64,000 nucleotides of DNA from Symbiodinium natans (lineage: Eukaryota; Sar; Dinophyceae; Suessiales; Symbiodiniaceae). A program made the translations under genes and the position numbers. The notes below the pieces were generated by a model, which saw nothing but the letters and a program-made list of their open reading frames with translations, had not been told where the DNA came from and did not search any database. How positions within the stretch are numbered: position 1 is the stretch's first letter; each line of letters begins with the position of its first letter. Where the stretch lies: NCBI GenBank assembly GCA_905221605.1, contig CAJNDS010001424.1, positions 124,001 to 188,000 on the forward strand, in the 5' to 3' direction. Positions 11,476 through 21,802 of this stretch are shown piece after piece.

Positions 11476-12364
11476 AGCCTAGGGGTTTGGGGTTTAGGAT
11501 TTGCGGTTCAGGGCTTAGGGGTCTAGGATTTAGGACTTAGGGTTCAGGGTTTAGGGTTTAGGGTTTGGGACTTAGGGTCTAGACTTGTAGGGTTTAGGAG
11601 TAACCCTGTGCCAAAAAGGGGTGGCGAGTCCCGACTCTCGCCAAGCGATCTGGCCTTTGCCTTGAACCTGACTTGGTGTTTAGGGCTTCGGGCTTAGGGT
11701 GGGTCTCCAGGGTTTAGGGTTTAGGGTTTAGGGTTTAGGGTTTAGGGTTTAGGGTTTAGGGTTCAGGGTTTGGGGTTTGGGGTTTGGGGTTTAGGACTTA
11801 GGGCTCAGGGCTTAGGGTGTAGGGTGTAGGCTTTAGGCTTTTGCGTAAGCCTGGTAGCCCAGTGCATCCTTGTGATAGGGGAATCCTACTATTTTTGGAG
11901 GGGGTCTTTTTTAGGGGTCCCCTAGTCGTACACCCCCACATGATGATGGCTAGGAAACTTCCTGCGTAATTTAAGGTCGCATGTCTATCTCTCCAAGAAG
12001 GGTTCCAGGTGTTGTCGGGTTTAAGGCAAGTATAGGGTTGAGGGTTTCCCTAAGCCCTGTATACCCTGGGTTCAGGACTCAGGGCTGTTACAGAGGGTCG
12101 TCTTGACAAATTTCCGGTTACGCTCCGAGCCACTGCGGGCGTTGCCGTGCCAGGTCGCAGGTGTTCAGCAAGGCGCGAGTTTGATCTGAGGGTTCAGGGT
12201 TTTGGGTTCGTGTAGTGGCAGCTGTGCTTTAGTTTAATGCTTGTTGTCCTCGTTGTCGAAATGTTGCCAGTATTTATCCTGTATATGTCTGAGCGTTTCA
12301 GTGCTTAAGGTTTGGTTCCGCCAGGTGATGCTTGCTAGGATTGTTGCTTTCCCTGTTGTCTACG

Positions 12365-12498
12365 GGTAGTTACATGGTCCCGTACCTCCTTTAAAGGGTT
12401 CTGATGTATGGGCCCTGGGGTTGCCTAGGGTATAGAAGGGTATATGAGGGGTCCCCTCTTTTAAGGGCCCATGTTAAGGGACCATGCAACTACCCTTA
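12365..12498 (+). mobile_element. TIR element family H (GGTAGTTACATGGTCCC)
   Basis: Left GGGTAGTTACATGGTCCC and right GGGACCATGCAACTACCC form a near-perfect 18-bp inverted repeat around a palindromic interior. Related copies lie at 37114-37350 (with another element nested inside), about 43085-43196 and 53033-53293. Confidence 0.75.
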
Positions 12499-12842
12499 GG
12501 TGTCGTGTTTTGTTGTACGTTTATTTGGGTCTACCACAAGTTGCGTGATCTACCGCAAGTTGGAGTCCCAGAGGGAGGAGTCCCTGAAATGGTCAAGAAA
12601 CACATGCAATTTCGGGTTTCAGCAATCCCCCCCAACTCCTCCCCCCAGCCTCTCCCCCACCCCCAAAAAAAAGGGCCGAGCTAGAAGTTTTTCATGTGGG
12701 TACTGGAAAGTATGAGAAGTATGGTAGCCATGGTGAGAAGGCGTCATAGGCATGTACGAGGTAGTGGGCGTTTACAAGGTCCTCATAACCCTACACCCTA
12801 CCCCCTAAACCCTAAACCCTAAACCCTGCTGTAAGTAGGCAG

Positions 12843-12906
12843 GAACCCACAAGTGATGTCCGAACCAAGCATTTCTCTTGCCCGGAGGGAGTCGGGGGGT
12901 GGCGGC
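12843..12906 (+). CDS. Unidentified exon ending exactly at GTTTAGGG
   Basis: EPTSDVRTKHFSCPEGVGGW plus one more codon between an AG acceptor (after CCCTAAA repeats) and the donor CGGC|GTTTAGGG. It lies just upstream of the gene starting at 13391. Function unknown. Confidence 0.4.
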
Positions 12907-13390
12907 GTTTAGGGTTCAGGGTTTAGGGTTTGGGGTTTAGGGTTTAATCTTCTTGTAGTCTGTTAGTCTTCGTTAGGGCATCCGTTAGAGCACAAAGGTG
13001 AAGTGGAGGGTCAGGTTTGTTGGATGAGGAAGTCGGAAGGTAGAATAGACAAACAGCCCTAAACCCTAAACCCTAAACCCTAAACCCTAAACCCTAAACC
13101 CTAAACCCTAAACCCTAAACCCTAACCCTAAACGACATCGAACCTTGGACTGCCGCTGGCATCTCGGCTGTAAGCTTCAACGCAGACAAGCTCGGCCACC
13201 CCTTACAGGCTTTGGACAGGTGTCTGCTCAGGATCAGAAAGCATCTGTGAACCCTAGCCTGCAAGGCGTTGTGCACGGTTTAGGGTTTAGGGTCCAGTGG
13301 CAAGAACCGGCTAGCAAGATAGAGCCAGCACCATGCAGTGACCATTCAACAACTTTGGGGCCTTCGACACACCCAGCGCATGCAACAGCA

Positions 13391-16300
13391 ATGGATTTTA
13401 CAGTGCGGCGTGCTTATGCCTGCCCAGTCTGCAGCGAATCCTTCATCAAATGGGGCCTTTGCCAATCCCACATCAATGCAAGCGCACAGTGTAGCACGGC
13501 CCTTGGGGATACGCTCCGGAGTGTGGCTTGGTAGCCCAGTGGTGATCTTTTCCCTTTTTTTCGTTTCAAGGTTCTCTTCTAAAGTAACTAAACCCTGAAC
13601 CCTAAACCCTAAACCCTAAACCGGGTGTTATAATATGGTTTCTGGGCTACCAAGGTGGAGCAACTCCAGGAGATGTGCCGCGCTGCCGCCTCGGGTGAGG
13701 CTTCGGCCGCTTCAGCCGAAGCCACCGTGGGCAGCATGGCGGTCACCACCCTCACAACCGACACTGGGCTTAGGGGTTTAGGGTTTAGGGTTTAGGGTTT
13801 AGGGTTTAGGGTTTAGGGTTTAGGGTTTAGGGTTTAGGGTTTAGGGTTTAGGGCTACAATCAGGGAGCCTCAGAGTTCCGCTTGTAATCTCGGGTTTTTC
13901 AGAAAAGTCAGCCAAGGACGCAACTTCCGAGGTCCCCATGACCGGGGCTCCCTCCTACGAACCTTTGTCCACCGCCGCCCCTTCCTTCGATCCCGGGGTC
14001 GGGCCCTCCACCTTCGAACCTATGGCTCAGATGGCCCCGAACTACGACACTTACTTCGCCTTTAGGGGAACTTTAGACTTTTTGGGTTTCCTTGTTCAGT
14101 AGGAATATTAAGGCTTAGCCTTTTTTCCCCTTGGTTATTGGAGAAGTAAGGACATGAACGGGGTTGCAGCCACCACCTTCAACATGACTGGGGTCGCAGG
14201 CCCCACCTTCGAGCCCATGAATGGAATGATGCCTTCCACCTACGACAGCATGAATGGCGTATCGCCTGCCACCTTCGAGACCATGAATGGCATGATGCCT
14301 TCCACCTACGACATGAACGGGATGATGCCCCCCACCTTCGATGGCATGGGCGGGGTCGGGCCTGCCTTCGATGCCATGGGCGTCACTGCCCCGGGCTTCG
14401 ATGGCATGATGCCTGCCCAGCTCAACGCCCAGATGAACGCCCAATTCAATTCCCAGATGAATTCTGGCTTGTGCTTTGGGAAGATTTTTAATTTAGCCCT
14501 TCCTTCCTTATAGGGGAACCTATTCATAGATAATCTTTTCAAAGGGACTAAACGCACAACTCAGGAATGCACAGGCCCAGATGCAGATGAATGCGCAGAT
14601 GAATGCTCAGATGTCTGCCCTCCAGATGTCTGCCCAGGCCCAGCTGCAGATGCAATCGCAGCTGCAGCAGCAACAGCAGCAGCAGCAGCTGTCCCAGTAC
14701 CTCTATCCCTCTTGGGAATTAGGTTCTTTCTTTTTGTTTATATAAAAGCCCAAGAGGATATTAACAATGTTATTGATGTTAAGGTTCTAAGGGGAGTGCA
14801 GGTACTCGCAACAAGAGATGGTGGCGCCGGCCACGCAGAGTGAGTTGAAAAGGGACGCCAAACCCTGGGGCTACTCCAAGGCCTTGTCGAAGGCCGTGTC
14901 CCAGGCGGTATCCCAACCCAAGGCACCACCCAAGGCCAAGGCCAAAACAGAAGCCAAGCAACCCGGCCCCGTGCCCAAAACGCAGCCGAAGGCGGCCGGG
15001 GCAGCCAAGGCTACGCCCAAGGCCCCGCCGAAAGCGGCACCCAAATCCGACGGAGTGATCAAGGACCTTGTGGACGCCACTCCAACCTACACCAAGCAAA
15101 AGGCCCCACCCCCACCACCTCTACCACAGTCCGAGACTTGGTAACCCAGTGGCTTTTTTTTTCTCTTTTGGTTTTGTTACGAAGCAACCCACCCAGCTCC
15201 GTCATTTATAAGATGGTAAACCCTAAACCCTAAACCCTAAACCCTAAACCCTAAACCCTAAACCCTAAACCTAAACCCAAGGAGACCAAGTCTGGCGGCT
15301 GTCCCACCTTAGACGTGCGCTCGGTGGCCCGGCTGCGTCGGGCGCTTCAGTGCGGCTACCTTACACTCATGGAGCCTTGGTGTGGGGGGTTTAGGGTTTA
15401 GGGTTTAGGGTTTAGGGTTTAGGGTTTAGGGTTTAGGGTTTAGGGTGTATAGTTTTAGGGGTTTAGGGTTTCGGGGTGTATAGGTTTAGGGTTTGTAGGT
15501 TTAGGGTTTCGGGTTTAGGGTTTTTTATTCCTTTTGCCTTTTTTGTTGGGTTTTTGGTTCCCTGCTATCTTCTTCAGTACCCAGCCCCCCCCGCCCCCCC
15601 CCCCCCCCCCCAAAAAAAAAAAAAAAAAAAACGTGTACCCTTATTGGAAGATGGCTACTGGGGCGACCTTAAGGCTACATCCCCCTTGGGAATTAGCATT
15701 TTTTGGTTTATAGTAAACCCAAGAGGATATTAAACATATTGTTTTTATCAAGGTCTAAGGGGAGCATGGAAGGAGCGCTCCACACTCTCGGAAAAGCTGG
15801 AGGAGCTCGCCGTCCAGCCTCCCATCAAGCAGCTGGCCACGGTGAAGAAGTTCCTAAGGAGCTGAATGAGTACACTTTACCACTTTTCTTGGGATACTCT
15901 AATCCCCTAGTAGAACCGAAACTGTACACTTTTCTTTGTGGGCTTATGAACTCAGCAACTAAGGTTCCTCAGCCCAAGCTACGAGGACTTTCGCTGGATC
16001 AGCAGCAAAGCCGAGTGGCTACAGCGCTGCCTCAACTACACCCGCACAGGGGGTGAGAGCCACAAGTCCAAACTCGTGTCGACCGCAGCCCGCGAGGGAC
16101 TCAACAAGGCTTTGGCGTGTCACGGGCTCCAGGCCTTTGCCCTCGACGAGGGGCGCCTTGCCTTGAAGTCGGGCTCAACATGCAATACGCCAGGCTCTGG
16201 GGCGAGTTTCCAGGTTTTTCCCCCCAAGTTCTGCCAAGAGCCCAGGTGCTGGAACACCTTCGAGATGCTGCCACCACCTCTGCAAGAGAATGTGGTGAAA

Positions 16301-17949
16301 GCAGTTCATCACAGCTTCGCGGCTGCACTCGCCTCGTTGAGTCATCGTTGGGAGGCCCAAGGCCCTCTTAACTTACTTAGCCAACGGCTGAACTCTAGAA
16401 GAATCTTAGCCTTTGAATCCGTTGCTTATGGGAGAAGTAAGCCCTAAACCCTAAACCCTAAACCCTAAACCCTAAACCCTAAACCCTAAACCCTAAACCC
16501 TAAACCGCTGGTAATCAGAGTGCGTTCGGCTCGATCCGGTGCCCAGGCTTGTTTCTCTCTTCCACACTGAATCCGTCCGAGCACTTCGTGCACATCTGTG
16601 TGAACGAGGAGGCACGCGGCAGGATGACTGCTATTGAGGTTTAGGGTTTAGGGTTTAGGGTTTAGGGCTTAGGGTTTAGGGTTTAGGGTTTAGGGTTTTA
16701 GGAGCTTCAGGGTTTTCAGGATTGTGGGTCTAGATTTTAGAGTTGTCAGGGTGTACGGAGGTTTTTGTTTGTTTTGTTTTCCAAGCTTGCATTGTTGAAG
16801 AGGGTTCTTCAGGTAGGGGGTGTTCCAGGGGGTATGTAACCCAAGGCCCCCCAATACTCCCCGCTACTCCCGAAGGCTCCCGAGGCTTCCCATAAGGTTC
16901 TGTAGGTACCTGCCCCCCATAAACAATCCTAAGCCCTGAACCCCAAACCCTAAACCCTAAACACTAAACCCTAAACCCTAAACCCAGGTCATCTACAACT
17001 TGGTTCTGAATCCTCCACCGAAAGTCACTTGCCAGCAGCCGGCTGGTAGGGAAGCAGTGCTTGGTTGGGGTTGGGGTTTGGAGTCTCGGGTCTACAGGGT
17101 TTAGGGTTTCGGGTTGAGGGTCTCGGGTCTTTAGGGTTTAGGGTTTAGGGTTTAGGGCTAGGGTTTAGGGTTTAGGGTTGAGTGTTCAGCGGAGGATACA
17201 GAACCCTAAACCCCAAAAGGGTCGCTTTCAAGGCACACCCGCAGTTCCATGGGACAGGCAGGGCCTGAGCGATGGAGCGACGGATCTTTCATGCGTGCGG
17301 AGAGCTTTCATGGGCAGGTACTTGAAGGTTCATGGGTACTTAGAAGTAGGGTTTAGGATTCAGGGTTTAGGGTTTAGGGTTTAGGATTTAGGGCTTAGGT
17401 TTTACGAAGCCAGGTCCCGGCAGCAATGAGCCCGGTTGCAAAAGGGTTTAGGGTTCAGGTGCACTTCGAAGTAGGGTCCAAATAAGGTTAGCAAAAACCA
17501 TAGGTACCCGATCTATATCCCCGCTTAAAAGTGCCCATCAAGCTCCAAGTAAGGCGCCGCACTGGGAGGTTCACGCGTACGAAGTGGAGCTATGAGAAGT
17601 AGGGAAGCTCTATCCTAGGTAGGATAAGGGGGACCCTTAAAAGGGAACCCCTTCTTAACCCTCTTCTGTTTCTCTTAAACAGGGACCTTATTCAGAGGGT
17701 CTATATCCCCAATTTGGGCTACCTATGGCCCTACACTTGGTATATCTATTTAGAGGATGCACTTTTTTGGCACATGACGCCCAGAGGGCACGCATGAAAT
17801 CGCAAAACCCTAAATCCTAAAGCCTAAACCCTAAACCTTAAACCCTAAACCCTGACCTTCAGGCCGAATCGGTCCCTGTACAAGCTGCATGGGACTCCAT
17901 GGACGACACCCTGTCACTTGCCAAACCTTGGATGGCGATGCAATCCTAG
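13391..17949 (+). CDS. Thirteen-exon gene: Met/Gln/Ala-Lys-rich protein with possible zinc-binding N-terminus
   Basis: Exons: 13391-13522, 13655-13775, 13903-14045, 14151-14470, 14565-14696, 14802-15132, 15282-15381, 15765-15849, 15964-16371, 16519-16638, 16988-17063, about 17245-17317, 17863-17949 (TAG). From exon 1 to exon 9 the joins conserve frame. The N-terminus has CPVCSESFIKWGLCQSH, a C-x2-C...C-x3-H cluster like a degenerate zinc finger. Next come imperfect repeats of PSTYD-MNGMMP type, a Gln run, then a Pro/Ala/Lys segment. The later exons look globular (FLSPSYEDFRWISSKAEWLQ; STLNPSEHFVHICVNEEARG; AESVPVQAAWDSMDDTLSLA). Introns 1, 3, 5, 6 and 8 contain introners of different families; intron 2 and the one after 16638 begin with the TTTAGGG array itself. 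Boundaries at 14470/14565, 16371 and around 17063-17317 are uncertain. No known family recognised; the start ATG is the first in frame before the cysteine cluster. Confidence 0.7.
13523..13654 (+). mobile_element. Introner family A as intron, TSD GTGG
   Basis: Begins GTGGCTTGGTAGCCCAGTGG and ends TTCTGGGCTACCAAG; GTGG is repeated at 13655-13658. Splicing at GT of the first GTGG and AG of the right end restores AGT GTG GAG exactly. A CCCTAAA array sits in the right half at TAACTAAACCC. Confidence 0.88.
13776..13855. repeat. TTTAGGG array forming an intron 5' end
   Basis: About 11 perfect units. The preceding exon joins in frame if the donor is the first GTTTAG of the array. Confidence 0.85.
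14046..14154 (+). mobile_element. Introner family B as intron, TSD GACA, GA-AG splice
   Basis: A 101-bp element (14050-14150) with ends CTTACTTCGCC and GGAGAAGTAAG between two copies of GACA. The protein frame (PNYD-MNG) is restored only if the intron runs from GA of the left GACA to the final AG, i.e. a GA-AG intron. Confidence 0.85.
14697..14801 (+). mobile_element. Introner family K as intron, copy 1
   Basis: Core CTCTTGGGAATTAGG through AAGGTTCTAAGGGGAG. The same core occurs at 15678-15764 (CCCTTGGGAATTAG through AAGGTCTAAGGGGAG). Splicing CCCA|GTACCTC to GCAG|GTACTCG keeps frame. Confidence 0.7.
15133..15281 (+). mobile_element. Family A introner whose right end is replaced by a CCCTAAA array, TSD GAGA
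   Basis: Left end GAGACTTGGTAACCCAGTGG. After AAGATGGTAA the expected right end (GGTTACTGGGCTACCAAG) is missing and CCCTAAA repeats run to a final AAG, followed by GAGA (15282-15285). GA-AG splicing gives TCC|GAG ACC AAG in frame. Confidence 0.75.
15520..15673 (+). mobile_element. Degenerate family A introner with C and A homopolymers
   Basis: The right half (CCCTTATTGGAAGATGGCTACTGGGGCGACCTTAAG) matches family A. The loop is filled by about 22 C and 19 A. It is followed directly by the second family K element. Confidence 0.5.
15850..15963 (+). mobile_element. Introner family C as intron, TSD GTTC
   Basis: Element 15854-15963 starts CTAAGGAGCTGAATGAGTAC and ends TGAACTCAGCAACTAAG, an inverted repeat, with GTTC on both sides. 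GT-AG splicing restores AAG AAG TTC CTC. A related copy is at 49542-49606. Confidence 0.82.
16372..16441 (+). mobile_element. Short family B-like introner followed by CCCTAAA array
   Basis: CTTACTTAGCCAACGGCTGA through TTATGGGAGAAGTAAG, 70 bp. The right target duplication is lost because CCCTAAA repeats start at once (16442-16505). Confidence 0.6.
17624..17710 (+). mobile_element. TIR element family L, copy 2
   Basis: Shares GGATAAGGGGGACCCTTAAA through AGGGACCTTATTCAGAGGGT with 7516-7634; the right end is truncated. Confidence 0.6.
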
Positions 17950-18445
17950 AAGTCGTTTTAAGGGCTTGCGGCCTGTTGAATATGTAAGGTTTCGTGCAAC
18001 GTTCTTCTTGCCATGTTTATCGAGCATGTTTGCTGCTCTGAACTTTATCATTCTTGGTTTTGTTCAAAATTGATCTATCGGATCTATGGAGCAAAATGCA
18101 CATGCGCGCTTTTTTTTTTTTTTGGGGGGGGGGGGAGGGTTTCCCCTTGTCTCGATGTTCAGAAATACACGTAACCATGTGTGTCTTTATATATATATAG
18201 GGTGTAGGGTTTAGGGTTTAGGGTTTAGGGTTTAGGGCTAGGGTTTAGGGTTTAGGCAGCATGGAGCAAGATTTGGCATCAAGCGATTAGAGATTTGTTT
18301 GTCCATTCGCCACGTGTGCCAGCGAAGCGTCTGCAAAGGATGGGAGTTGTGGGCTTTATTATCTGCACGGTGCTTAGGGTTTCGGGTTTAGGGTTTAGGG
18401 TTTAGGGTAGCCAGGCCTTGTTGTAAATCACACCCTTGCGACGTG

Positions 18446-18935
18446 GGATCTCAAGTGATTGCACCGAAAGTGGACATTCGCCTGTCCTTGAAGGAGTCTA
18501 CTGTAGGGGTCCTTATAGGGGTCGGAATAATTTCCAATAATAGTATTCCCTTATGGTCCCTTTGTATTTATACTATAATCACCCTCAAAACGACGTTCTA
18601 TTTACTAAGGCCCCTATATTATTCGAACCTCAGTCCATGCACCGAGGTACCACCAGCTACTGCAGCACATGCTCTTCCAGCACAGAAACTTGGTTTTTTT
18701 TTTTGGTGGCTGGCTCTTAGGACTTTAACTTTTTGGTTTTTGTAGAAACTACTATAAGGAGCCTAAAAGTTAAACTTTTATTAGGAGGGGTCCAGAAGTC
18801 AGCCAAGGAAATTCCGAAGACCGGTGTTTGCGGCAGCTAGCTGAGCATCTCAGCAGTGATTCAGACGCTTCATGGCTTTGGCGCGCTCGCGAGAAGGGTT
18901 GGGGATGCCAAAAGGTTCAGCAAAGACAGGCTTAG
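18446..18935 (+). CDS. Unidentified gene tail (two exons)
   Basis: An open segment at about 18446-18505 (GSQVIAPKVDIRLSLKEST) runs into an introner-like sequence with GGGGTCC ends (18506-18795). The following exon, 18796-18935, reads VSQGNSEDRCLRQLAEHLSS then DSDASWLWRAREKGWG through VQQRQA and TAG. The second exon is clearly coding-like and terminal. No family recognised, and the join between the two is inferred. Confidence 0.45.
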
Positions 18936-19180
18936 TCTGAGTTTCTTAGGGGCTGCTGGCAACGAGGCCGGCACAAAAGGTTTTGTAGCGTTCAGCTTTT
19001 AAGGGTTTAGGGCTCATGTGCACAGATAGCTGCGGGCCACATTGGGCATGCAGCAAATCTTAGGAAAGCTCCGCCATCACTGCTGTGTAAGGCGTGAGCT
19101 CTGTTCATACTCACCCCGCTTCTTAGGGCGGCACGAACAAACAAAACAACACCTGGAGAGCAAGAGGGTTTAGGGTTTAG

Positions 19181-20614
19181 GTTTGGCTCCATTTCTCGGG
19201 TGCCTCTTGTGGGAGTTGTGCGATGATGTTGATGCGTTCGCTACCTCGAACAGGGAACCACAATTGAGGATCTGGGTAGCCAGAAACCAAAGCACCCAGG
19301 ACCCTGAACGCGAAAACCCTGAACCCTCGTCAGGAATGGTGCACCCACGCCCGGACAGCCAAACAGCCTCCTATATGCTGCTCGGCGCGTTTTTCTGTTT
19401 CATTCCCCACCCTCGGTGTGGGGTTGTTAGATTTTAAACTCAACTCTTCTCCTCGCCCGGAACTCTTCTCCACGCCAGGTCTACTCCCTCGAGTACCCAA
19501 CCCCAGAGTGTCCCTTGGAGTGCCCAGCCCCAGAGTCGCTGGAGTGCCCAACCCCAGAGTGTCCCTGAAGGGCCCAACCCATCTCTACCCGGAGAGGGTG
19601 GGGATGTTCGAAGTAGACCAATTTGTTTGTTGAGAGGGGGGCGGGGGTTCTCGAAAGTGGAAAGCCAGCCGAACGGATAGGACTTGGTAGCCCCGTGGTG
19701 CCCTTTCCCCTTTTTTTGGTTCAATTAGGGCTTAGGGTTTAGGGTTCAGGGTTGGGTTCCCTTATGAAGTAGCCAACCCTAAAAAAGGGGTGCCCTTGTT
19801 ATCATATGCTAAACGGCTTTGGGGTTTTCGGGGGGCTTTAGAGATATTATTTGGTCCTTAATTAGTAGGGATTACAATATCCCCAGCTAGAATTCCTATT
19901 AAGGACTGTCCCTAAACCCTAAACCCTAAACTCTAAACCCTAAACTCTAAATTAGTAAAAGGGGGAACATCCAAAGAAAGTCTGTTCGCCATGTGAAAGA
20001 ATGGGCCATTTGAGGGCTGGATGTCTTACTGTTGGGGTTTAGGGTTAAGGGTTTAGGGTGTAAGGGCTTATGGTTTAGGATGTTTTGCGTTTCGGGCTTC
20101 CCTAGACACTAAGAACGTTCCAAGGCCCTAGAAACCCTGAACCCTGACTTGTTCCTTGGGACTCGGGCTCAGGGCTCACCATTGACCAGGGGCGGCTCGG
20201 TTTAGGGTTTAGGGTTTAGGGTTTAGGGTTTAGGGTTTAGGGTTTAGGGTTGAGGGTTTAGGGTTTAGGGTTTAGGGTTTAGGGTTTAGGGTTTAGGGTT
20301 TAGGGTTTAGGGGTTAAATGATGCAGGGTTTGCGTGCAGGTTCACATGGCCACCGCAGACGAGCGGATGAAGGGATCTGCCGAGGCCAGCTTGGACAAGT
20401 TTAGGTTTTAGGGTTTAGGGTTTAGGGTTTGGGGTTTGGGGTTTAGGGTTTAGGGTTAGGGGTTCAGAGTTCAGGTTCATGGGTACTGGCAAATAGGGTT
20501 ATAACAGTACAAAAGCAAGGCTTAAGTACCCGCTACCCTAAACCCTAAACCCTAAACATAAAGAAGCTTCAGACGAAGGAGGATTTGGGGTATAAGCCTT
20601 GGTGGCTCGCCTGA
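19181..20614 (+). CDS. Unidentified gene, three exons with stop
   Basis: Exon 19181-19275 starts after TTTAG of a telomeric unit and reads LAPFLGCLLWELCDDVDAFA then TSNREPQLRIW, ending at TGG|GTAGCC. Exon 20340-20398 (VHMATADERMKGSAEASLDK) ends at GACAA|GTTTAGG. Exon 20564-20614 (KLQTKEDLGYKPWWLA, TGA) follows a CCCTAAA array. The joins are inferred from order and strand only. The intron at 19276-20339 holds the repeat element 19400-19606, a family A introner and several telomeric arrays. Confidence 0.4.
19400..19606. mobile_element. TIR element with internal minisatellite, copy 2
   Basis: Same plan as 511-826: TTCCCCACCCTCGGTG, then GTTAGATTTTAAACTCAACT, then three copies of a GGAGTGCCCAACCCCAGAGT unit, then AGAGGGTGGGGATGTTCGAAG. 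Confidence 0.6.
20200..20315. repeat. TTTAGGG array
   Basis: About 16 near-perfect units just left of the exon at 20340. Confidence 0.9.
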
Positions 20615-21178
20615 ACCTGCTTTTGAGCAGAGGGGGCACCTAAACTCTATCTAAAACCCGAATGAACCCTAAACCCAAGGGACCCTGTTAGGGTTTAGGG
20701 TTTAGGGTTTGGGGTTTAGGGTTTGGGGTTTAGGGTTTAGGGTTTCAAGGTTTAGGGTAAGAGTGACTTCCCTTATAAAACGGTTTGCCTCCGTGTTATT
20801 GGCAGTACGCTTTGGTTTCCACCAGAGTCCCGGCCCTGACCTCCTAAACCCTGAGCTCTAGCCCTAAACCCTAAACCCCAGCCCTAAACCCTAAACCCTA
20901 AACCCTGAGCTCTAGCCCTAAACCCTAAACCCTAAACCCGAAGCCCCAAAAACACATGGCCGGACTGCGAGAGAGGTTTTCCTGTATGCATGCGCGGCTC
21001 TGCAGTGGGACCGCTGGCCCCAAACCCTAGAACTTCTAATTGCAAAGTACCCTAAACCCTAAACCCTAAACCCTAAGCTCTAAACCCTAAGCCCTAAGCC
21101 CTAAGCCCTAAGCCCTAAACCCTAAACCCTAAACCTAAGCCACCTAAAAAACAAGCAGCAATTGTGGGGGGAAATCAG

Positions 21179-21238
21179 GGACTAGAAGGGAGTGGCCCGG
21201 GACCTGAGAGTGAGCGTCGATGTCCGAGCATCCCCGAG
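21179..21238 (+). CDS. Unidentified 20-codon exon
   Basis: GLEGSGPGPESERRCPSIPE between ATCAG and GAG|GTTTAGAG, with CCCTAAA repeats on its left. Could belong to the ankyrin gene downstream; unproven. Confidence 0.35.
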
Positions 21239-21802
21239 GTTTAGAGTATCCTAGCCCTAAACCCTAAACCCTATAAACCCTAAACCAGGGTGTAGAGTTT
21301 AGGGATTAGGGTTAAGCCCCAAACCAGGGTGTCGAGTTTGCGGTTAAAGCCTAAATCAGGGTGTAGAGTGTAGGGTTCAACCCTCAACCAGGGTGTAGAG
21401 TTTAGGGTCTAGGGTTTAGGAACTGCAGCTTGCAGTTTAGGACTTCGTAGTAGAGTAGAAGACCTTGTACCTTTTTGAGGGTAATATAATCACCTTAAAA
21501 CCCTAAACCCTAGATACTGGACAGCTGAGAGGAGGAAGGGAGCCTAAAGTCTAAGACCCGAGACCCCGCTGTTGACCCCAGGCCTCCCTTCCGCCCCTGC
21601 GTCTCAACATAACTTGAAGGTCCAAGGTTTAGGGTTTAGGGTTTAGGGTTTAGGGTTTCAGGGTACGTATAGGTAGGGTTATTAGTACCCGAAATAAGGT
21701 TCTAACCATAGATGCCCTACCTCTAATTCCACTTCTAAGCACCCATGAACCCTAAACCCTAAACCCTAAACCCTAAACCCTAAACCCTAAACTTCCAAGC
21801 AG

